The position numbers and the translations under genes were made by a program. From CAZFIO01 sp964519585 (GTDB taxonomy: Bacteria; Bacillota; Clostridia; Tissierellales; Tissierellaceae), in assembly GCA_964519585.1 (NCBI GenBank), contig CAZFIO010000079.1, positions 1 through 9,778 on the forward strand: DNA of 9,778 nucleotides. The letters are read 5' to 3'. Positions 4,841-9,778 of this stretch are shown piece by piece; position 1 is the first letter of the stretch, and each line of letters starts with the position of its first letter. The notes beneath the pieces were generated by a model that saw only the letters and a program-made list of their open reading frames with translations, made no database searches and was not told where the DNA came from.

Positions 4841-6229
4841 TTATTCAGCTCCTTCAGCATCCACCGGAAGATATTTTTCAAGGTATACATCTCGAATCCT
4901 CTTAAGTTCGATTCTAGGAAGTTGCTTTAGTAGGTCCCAACCTAGGTCTAATGTATCTGTGATTTGCCTATTGTTTGTATATCCTTGATTTACATATCTT
5001 TTTTCAAATTCATCAGCAAAATCTGCAAAGGCCTTATCAGTCTCTGATAGGGCTGCATCTCCTAGGATTACTGCTAATTCCCTAGCTTCTTTCCCACTGG
5101 CATAGGCAGCAAATAACTGGTTCATGGTATCTGCATGGTCCTCCCTAGTCTTGTCATCTCCTATACCCTTATCCTTAAGCCTGGATAGGGAAGGCAATAC
5201 ATCTATTGGAGGTTCTATACCTTTTTTATACAGGTCCCTGGAAAGAATTATCTGTCCTTCAGTAATATAGCCTGTAAGGTCTGGTATTGGGTGGGTTATA
5301 TCATCCTCAGGCATGGTTAGTATAGGAATCTGAGTTATTGAACCAGGTCTTCCTTTAATCCTTCCTGCTCTTTCATAAATGGTTGAAAGGTCAGTATATA
5401 GATAGCCAGGGTAGCCCCTTCTACCAGGAACTTCTTTTCTAGCTGCAGAAGTTTCCCTTAGGGCTTCAGCATAGTTGGTTAAGTCTGTAAGGATTACCAA
5501 AACATGCATATCCCTTTCATAGGCTAAATATTCAGCACATGTAAGCACCATTCTAGGTGTAGCAATTCTTTCTATGGCAGGATCGTCAGCCAGATTCATA
5601 AATAGAACTGCCCTATCTATGGCACCAGTTCTGTTGAAGTCATCTATAAAGAATTGGGCTTCTTCAAAGGTAATACCCATAGCACCAAATACTACAGCAA
5701 ATCTTTCACCCTTACCCAAAACTCTAGCCTGCCTTGCTATCTGGGCAGCTAATTCAGCATGGGGTAAGCCTGAACCTGAAAATATAGGTAGCTTTTGTCC
5801 CCTTACCAGGGTGTTTAGTCCATCTATGGCTGAGATACCGGTTTGAATAAATTCAGATGGATAGTCCCTTGCAACTGGATTCATTGGTACACCATTGATA
5901 TCTAGTCTTTTCTCTGGAATAATCTTTGGTCCATCATCTATGGGTTGGCCAAGTCCATCAAAAACCCTTCCTATCATATCGTCAGATACACCCAATTCTA
6001 GGGGTTTACCCAGAAATCTTACCTTGGTATTTTTAAGGTTGATTCCAGTAGATCCTTCGAAAAGTTGTACCATGGCCTTGTCACCTTCAACCTCTAGTAC
6101 CCTACCCCTTCTTTTCTCTCCTGTTTGAAGTTCAATTTCCACAAGTTCCTCAGACTTAATTCCTTCAACACCTTCAACCATCATTAGGGGTCCTATAACT
6201 TCTGTTACGGTTTTATATTCTTTAAGCAT
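4841..6229 (-). CDS. ntpB: V/A-type ATPase subunit B (regulatory, non-catalytic)
   Basis: Subunit B alternates with A in the A3B3 head and supplies residues at the nucleotide interfaces. At 462 aa it is full length (E. hirae 458). Seen: the N-terminal beta-barrel (about 1-75), then the nucleotide-binding fold with the degenerate P-loop FSGSGLPHAE (150-159), which lacks the GKT of catalytic subunits. VLVILTDLTNYAEALRE (243-259) and PGRRGYPGYLYTDL follow. Arg350 in LPSLSRLKDKG sits at the position of the known arginine finger that reaches into the A-subunit site. The ATG at 6229 lies inside the end of ntpA (8-nt overlap). It is preceded by GGAGG (6242-6238) with 8 nt spacing, within the ntpA coding region, which suggests translational coupling and balanced A:B output. 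Confidence 0.97.
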   Translation of the reverse strand: MLKEYKTVTEVIGPLMMVEGVEGIKSEELVEIELQTGEKRRGRVLEVEGDKAMVQLFEGSTGINLKNTKVRFLGKPLELGVSDDMIGRVFDGLGQPIDDGPKIIPEKRLDINGVPMNPVARDYPSEFIQTGISAIDGLNTLVRGQKLPIFSGSGLPHAELAAQIARQARVLGKGERFAVVFGAMGITFEEAQFFIDDFNRTGAIDRAVLFMNLADDPAIERIATPRMVLTCAEYLAYERDMHVLVILTDLTNYAEALRETSAARKEVPGRRGYPGYLYTDLSTIYERAGRIKGRPGSITQIPILTMPEDDITHPIPDLTGYITEGQIILSRDLYKKGIEPPIDVLPSLSRLKDKGIGDDKTREDHADTMNQLFAAYASGKEARELAVILGDAALSETDKAFADFADEFEKRYVNQGYTNNRQITDTLDLGWDLLKQLPRIELKRIRDVYLEKYLPVDAEGAE

Positions 6230-7991
6230 TAAGGATACCTCCTTTGCTTATGAGTTCATCAATAGCTGTTGAAGTCTCATTTATAATATTTTCTATATCT
6301 CCTATGTTTTCTTCTGCTAAATATTTAGCCCTTGCAATTCTTTCTCGAACTGGAAGTTCTGTTACTTCATTTAAATATACACCATTATCTAAGGCTCTTT
6401 TCCCCTCATTGTAGAAGGCTAAAACCATCTTTAGCATTAGGTTTTGTTTCTTTAGGGATGTATAGGTATCATCTTCATTAAAGGCATTTTGCTGTAAAAA
6501 GTCCTCCCTTATAGACTTTGCAGCCTCAAGTTTTAATTGGTCTCCTTCTGAAAGTGAATCTCTCCCAACCAATCTTACAATTTCTTGCAGGCCTGATTCT
6601 TCCTGTAGAAGTGACATAGCCATTATCCTATTTTTGGAGAAGTCCTCATCCAGGTTTTCATTCATCCACTCATCAACCTTGTTTTGATATAAGGAGTATG
6701 AGTTCAACCAGTTTATAGCTGGGAAGTGTCTCCTGTAAGCAAGACTGGCATCCAGGCCCCAGAATACTTTTACAATTCTTAAAGTTGCCTGAGATACTGG
6801 CTCAGATATATCTCCACCTGGTGGTGATACTGCACCTATTACAGTCAAGGCTCCAATCCTATTATCACTACCTAAACAAACAGCCTTACCAGCTCTTTCA
6901 TAGAAGGCTGCAACCCTGGATGCTAGGTAAGCAGGGTAGCCTTCATCCCCTGGCATTTCCTCCAGCCTACCAGACATTTCCCTAAGGGCCTCTGCCCATC
7001 TAGATGTAGAGTCAGCCATTATGGCTACTGAATACCCCATATCTCTAAAATATTCAGCTATGGTAATTCCTGTATAGATTGAGGCCTCCCTTGCAGCTAC
7101 AGGCATGTTTGATGTATTGGCAATAAGGATAGTTCTTTTCATCAGAGACTCACCAGTTTTTGGGTCCTTAATCTCTGGAAATTCCATTAGTACATCCGTC
7201 ATCTCATTGCCCCGCTCGCCACAGCCTACATAAACGATTATTTCTGCATCTGCCCATTTGGCTAGTTGATGCTGTACTACAGTTTTTCCTGAACCAAAAG
7301 GACCAGGTATTGCTGAAGTCCCACCCTTTGCTGCTGGGAAAAATGTGTCTATTACCCTTTGACCTGTTATTAGAGGCTCATCCGGGTTTAACTTTTCCTT
7401 AACCGGCCTACCTTTTCTTACAGGCCATCTTTGTAGCATTTGGATGCTAACTTCTTTTTCACCTTCCACAAGACATATTGAATCTGTTACAGTAAATTCT
7501 CCTTCTTCGATTGTTTTTACCCTTCCGGCGACTCCTGGTGGAACCATGATTTTATGAACAATAACTGAAGTTTCCTGAACAGTCCCAATAATATCTCCTT
7601 CTACTACATCATCACCCACATTTATGCTAGGTGTAAAATACCATTTCTTTTCTCTGTTTAAACTTGGCACTTCGATACCTCTAGTTAAGAAGTCTCCGGC
7701 TAACTCCCTGATAGGCTCCAAAGGTCTTTGTATCCCATCAAACATAGCTTCCATAAGTCCAGGACCTAGTTCCACTGAGAGAGGTTCTCCTGTGGTATAT
7801 ACAGGTTCTCCAGGTCCAATACCTGTAGTTTCTTCATATACCTGAATAGAGGCTTTGTCTCCCCTCATTTCTATTATTTCTCCGATGAGCTTATTATCCG
7901 AAACATTTACAACGTCAAAAATATTAGCTTCATCCATTCCCTCAGCTACAACTAAGGGCCCGGATACTTTTATTATTCTTCCTACTTTCAA
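6222..7991 (-). CDS. ntpA: V/A-type ATPase subunit A (catalytic)
   Basis: This is the catalytic ATP-hydrolysing or ATP-synthesising subunit of the cytoplasmic A3B3 head. At 589 aa it is full length (E. hirae 593). Seen: the N-terminal barrel, then the A-specific bulge or non-homologous insert (about 115-190, including VPPGVAGRV). The intact Walker A motif is GPFGSGKT (230-237). GCGERGNEM (257-264) carries the catalytic glutamate region. The Walker B strand SVAIMADSTSRWAEALREMS is at 321-340, followed by GRLEEMPGDEGYPAYL and the C-terminal helical domain. The start is TTG at 7991: GGAGAGGG (8005-7998) lies 6 nt upstream and the protein begins with the family pattern KVGRIIKVSGPLVVAEG. It starts 15 nt after subunit F and overlaps subunit B by 8 nt. 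The bulge region separates it from F-type beta subunits. Confidence 0.97.
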   Translation of the reverse strand: MKVGRIIKVSGPLVVAEGMDEANIFDVVNVSDNKLIGEIIEMRGDKASIQVYEETTGIGPGEPVYTTGEPLSVELGPGLMEAMFDGIQRPLEPIRELAGDFLTRGIEVPSLNREKKWYFTPSINVGDDVVEGDIIGTVQETSVIVHKIMVPPGVAGRVKTIEEGEFTVTDSICLVEGEKEVSIQMLQRWPVRKGRPVKEKLNPDEPLITGQRVIDTFFPAAKGGTSAIPGPFGSGKTVVQHQLAKWADAEIIVYVGCGERGNEMTDVLMEFPEIKDPKTGESLMKRTILIANTSNMPVAAREASIYTGITIAEYFRDMGYSVAIMADSTSRWAEALREMSGRLEEMPGDEGYPAYLASRVAAFYERAGKAVCLGSDNRIGALTVIGAVSPPGGDISEPVSQATLRIVKVFWGLDASLAYRRHFPAINWLNSYSLYQNKVDEWMNENLDEDFSKNRIMAMSLLQEESGLQEIVRLVGRDSLSEGDQLKLEAAKSIREDFLQQNAFNEDDTYTSLKKQNLMLKMVLAFYNEGKRALDNGVYLNEVTELPVRERIARAKYLAEENIGDIENIINETSTAIDELISKGGILNA

Positions 7992-7997
7992 GATAAG

Positions 7998-8005
7998 CCC
8001 TCTCC
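7998..8005 (-). promoter_or_regulatory. Ribosome binding site fixing the TTG start of ntpA
   Basis: GGAGAGGG lies 6 nt before TTG (7991) in the 15-nt gap after the subunit F stop. No in-frame ATG lies close by, so the catalytic subunit appears to start at a TTG. Confidence 0.75.
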
Positions 8006-8006
8006 T

Positions 8007-8315
8007 TTACAATATATTTGTTCCTATAGCTTTTTCTACAGATTTATTGATTCTATCCATACCTATATTTAAGGTTCCTTGATTGCTAGGAATTAAAATT
8101 ACTGTAGGAATTAGTGTATTGTTATACCTTTCAATAGTTTCAGGTATTAGATTCGCTAATTGTTCAGTAATGAAAATTATCCCATAATCGTCCCTTGCTA
8201 TTGTGTCTATAGTCCTTCTTGTCTCATCTTTACCAAATACAGAAAAAGTATCTACTCCTAGGGCCTTAAATCCTAGGATTGAATCCTTGTCTCCGATTAC
8301 AGCTACCTTATACAT
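8007..8315 (-). CDS. ntpG: V/A-type ATPase subunit F (central stalk)
   Basis: This small Rossmann-like subunit binds D in the central rotor; the gene is called ntpG in Enterococcus hirae. Seen: MYKVAVIGDKDSILGFKALG is the family N-terminus, and the GIIFITEQLA and PTVILIPS strands follow. From the ATG at 8315 the protein is 102 aa (family about 100-110). This ATG overlaps the end of subunit C by 8 nt. An in-frame GTG at 8324 would add three residues (MIY) and lies 4 nt after AAAGG. The ATG is preferred because family members begin MYK. It lacks a well-spaced ribosome site, so it may depend on translational coupling from the overlapping C gene. Confidence 0.92.
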   Translation of the reverse strand: MYKVAVIGDKDSILGFKALGVDTFSVFGKDETRRTIDTIARDDYGIIFITEQLANLIPETIERYNNTLIPTVILIPSNQGTLNIGMDRINKSVEKAIGTNIL

Positions 8316-9309
8316 ATAAATCACGCAACCTTTCTCTTATGTCATCTGGAGAAAGCTTGTTAAGCTTTGAAACCATTATGATTCTCAATATCTTCACTTC
8401 AGTTTCCTTGGCTATAATATAAGAAAATATAGGTTCAGGTCCGAAATGAATATATTTTGAAGGTTTATTTTGTTCCATAATATAGTTATCAATTAATTTT
8501 TCAAACTCTGATAGACGGCCCACCTCTTGGTAAACCTCTAAACCCAAACAGATTTCTGGACTCATACTATAGGATCTAAATTTATCAATTACTTCTTCTA
8601 GAGAAATGTTTAATCCCATTACAACTTCATCACTGTCAATATTGCCACCAGGTATGACTACTTCCCCTAAAAAATTTATATCCTTTTGCTGTTTTTTAAC
8701 CCTAACCAGGGTTTTGATATTTGTAAAATCTATTAGGTCCTTAGCATAGCTAATGAATAAAGGGATTTCTGTTTCATTGGCCAATTCAAGGATATGTTTA
8801 AAATAATATCTGTCCATCAATATATCTATTCTCTGAGGGTCTTCTTTGTTTTCATAATCTTCCTCAACTTTTTCAAATATCTCCTTAAGTCTTGTATCCA
8901 TATCCCTGTAGTCATTGGATAGGTAATCTAATTTTATCTTATCTATATCCATACTTCCATTTTTTATATAAAGGTTAGAAAAGTCTTTTTTCAATAACTT
9001 TTCCTTAACTAGGACCTTTAAGTTATGATAGTCATACTTAAGTGCTAGTAGGTCCACTACAATTCTATCCTTACTAATTTCATACATTAAGTCATAGACC
9101 CTGGCTAATTCAGATGATAGGACCTTTTCGTATTCATGAGCCCTAGTAAGCCCACCCAGTACATGTATATACTCAGTTTCCCCTAAGATTTTCATTACCT
9201 CATCTAGATCCTTTGCATCTGCCATTCTCTCAATTCTTGCCCTTGAAAGGAGTCTCGTTTCAAGGACTCTAGTTCTTGTTACAGCTTGGATATAATCCAT
9301 TCTGTCCAT
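8308..9309 (-). CDS. ntpC: V/A-type ATPase subunit C (socket, AC39/d family)
   Basis: Subunit C links the central stalk to the membrane c-ring. At 333 aa it is close to the usual size (about 330-335). Seen: the N-terminus MDRMDYIQAVTRTRVLETRL is typical, followed by an almost all-helical protein with DLLALKYDYHNLKVLVKEKL (about 95-115), YYFKHILELANE and the conserved end PEPIFSYIIAKETEVKILRI. The ATG at 9309 is chosen over the in-frame TTG at 9345 because GAGGAG (9322-9317) lies 7 nt before it, and the longer form would add 12 residues overlapping the subunit E end. It starts 4 nt after the E stop and ends overlapping subunit F by 8 nt. Confidence 0.94.
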   Translation of the reverse strand: MDRMDYIQAVTRTRVLETRLLSRARIERMADAKDLDEVMKILGETEYIHVLGGLTRAHEYEKVLSSELARVYDLMYEISKDRIVVDLLALKYDYHNLKVLVKEKLLKKDFSNLYIKNGSMDIDKIKLDYLSNDYRDMDTRLKEIFEKVEEDYENKEDPQRIDILMDRYYFKHILELANETEIPLFISYAKDLIDFTNIKTLVRVKKQQKDINFLGEVVIPGGNIDSDEVVMGLNISLEEVIDKFRSYSMSPEICLGLEVYQEVGRLSEFEKLIDNYIMEQNKPSKYIHFGPEPIFSYIIAKETEVKILRIIMVSKLNKLSPDDIRERLRDLYV

Positions 9310-9313
9310 GAAA

Positions 9314-9778
9314 TCACTCCTCTTCTTTAAAGAGTTCACTTGCAATTACAGTTTCTAATTCTTCTCTGTAATAATCCACTAGGGAATCAAATTTATAATT
9401 TAAAATAATCCCCTTGTCCTTAATCAGAAAACCAGATTCAACAAATTCATCTTTAGAAATCTTAATTCCTAGCTTAGATGACTTGGCCTTGTAGTCCTCT
9501 GGTAGAATCAAAAGTTCATCCCCTGATAGGTCAAGACTCTTAATAGTTTCAATTAAAAACCTTGTAAACCTTTCATCCTCCAGGGACTTAAGCCCCTCTT
9601 TTGCAAGGTCAAAAGTTTTTTCTATAGTCTTTTGTTTGGCCAACAATTTTTGGTTTCTAGCCTTTAACTCTGCACTAGAAATTACCCTTTCCTTAGCTAG
9701 TTCAGCCTCCCTAGCTGCATTGTCTAACAATCTTTTTTTATTATCATTTTCTTTGAGGATCACAAATGAAAGATAATG
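9314..9778 (-). CDS. ntpE: V/A-type ATPase subunit E (peripheral stalk), 5' end beyond window
   Basis: Subunit E forms the coiled-coil peripheral stalk with G and holds the A3B3 head still. Seen: a charged helix followed by REAELAKERVISSAELKARN, the typical linker between the N-terminal coiled coil and the C-terminal domain. The C-terminal domain contains DELLILPEDYKAK, VESGFLIKDKGIILNYKFDS and LVDYYREELETVIASELF. A GTG at 9763 could start 149 aa, but the frame stays open to the window edge, giving HYLSF upstream. The family is usually about 190-200 aa with a longer N-terminal helix, so the real start probably lies beyond 9778. It is the first gene of the operon visible here. Subunits a, c and G/H would be expected further upstream by analogy with the E. 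hirae ntp operon. Confidence 0.9.
   Translation of the reverse strand, partial: HYLSFVILKENDNKKRLLDNAAREAELAKERVISSAELKARNQKLLAKQKTIEKTFDLAKEGLKSLEDERFTRFLIETIKSLDLSGDELLILPEDYKAKSSKLGIKISKDEFVESGFLIKDKGIILNYKFDSLVDYYREELETVIASELFKEEE

Noticed and set aside
9310..9345. Upstream TTG start for subunit C
   Set aside because: It would add 12 residues unlike the family and overlap subunit E. The ATG at 9309 has a GAGGAG site 7 nt upstream and begins the conserved MDRMDYIQAV.
9761..9763. GTG at 9763 as the start of subunit E
   Set aside because: The frame continues to the window edge, the family has a longer N-terminal helix, and no convincing ribosome site precedes the GTG.

Overview
The window suggests a low-GC anaerobic Firmicute of the Clostridia/Tissierellia type. 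The evidence is AT-rich intergenic DNA, strong AGGAGG-type ribosome binding sites, frequent TTG starts, a bacterial V/A-type ATPase operon, a YwmB-MurA pair and two amino-acid catabolic genes. No species is assigned. Every gene lies on the minus strand, so transcription runs from position 9778 towards position 1.

Right part (4184-9778): the distal half of a V/A-type ATPase operon in the canonical bacterial order E-C-F-A-B-D. Subunit E runs off the right edge. The membrane subunits (a/I and c/K) and the G/H stalk subunit would lie further upstream, so the coupling ion (Na+ or H+) cannot be read here. The genes are packed, with gaps of 2-15 nt or 8-nt overlaps. A run of ten Ns (4805-4814) interrupts the 5' end of subunit D. 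Removing the Ns and one copy of the GGG that flanks them restores a perfect D-subunit N-terminus with a TTG start. A rho-independent terminator follows D, then a second hairpin.

Middle (1934-4003): ywmB (secreted or membrane-anchored, function unknown) and murA (first committed step of peptidoglycan synthesis), 15 nt apart and probably co-transcribed. In Bacillus subtilis this pair sits beside the F-type atp operon; here the neighbour is a V-type operon. Directly after the murA stop come three tandem copies of a GC-rich hairpin repeat, then a perfect hairpin terminator.

Left part (1-1785): an amino-acid dehydrogenase of the leucine/phenylalanine/valine family with its own consensus promoter, then the first 122 codons of tyrosine phenol-lyase (or a close tryptophanase relative) behind another consensus promoter. 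A 12-bp perfect palindrome overlaps the expected start of the tpl transcript and may be an operator. Together these two genes point to fermentation of amino acids to ammonia and keto acids.

No phage, insertion sequence, CRISPR array, tRNA or rRNA was seen. The window looks like ordinary core and catabolic chromosome. The most notable points are the repeat cluster, the reconstructible assembly gap, the possible NADP-type motif in the dehydrogenase and the V-ATPase/ywmB/murA neighbourhood.
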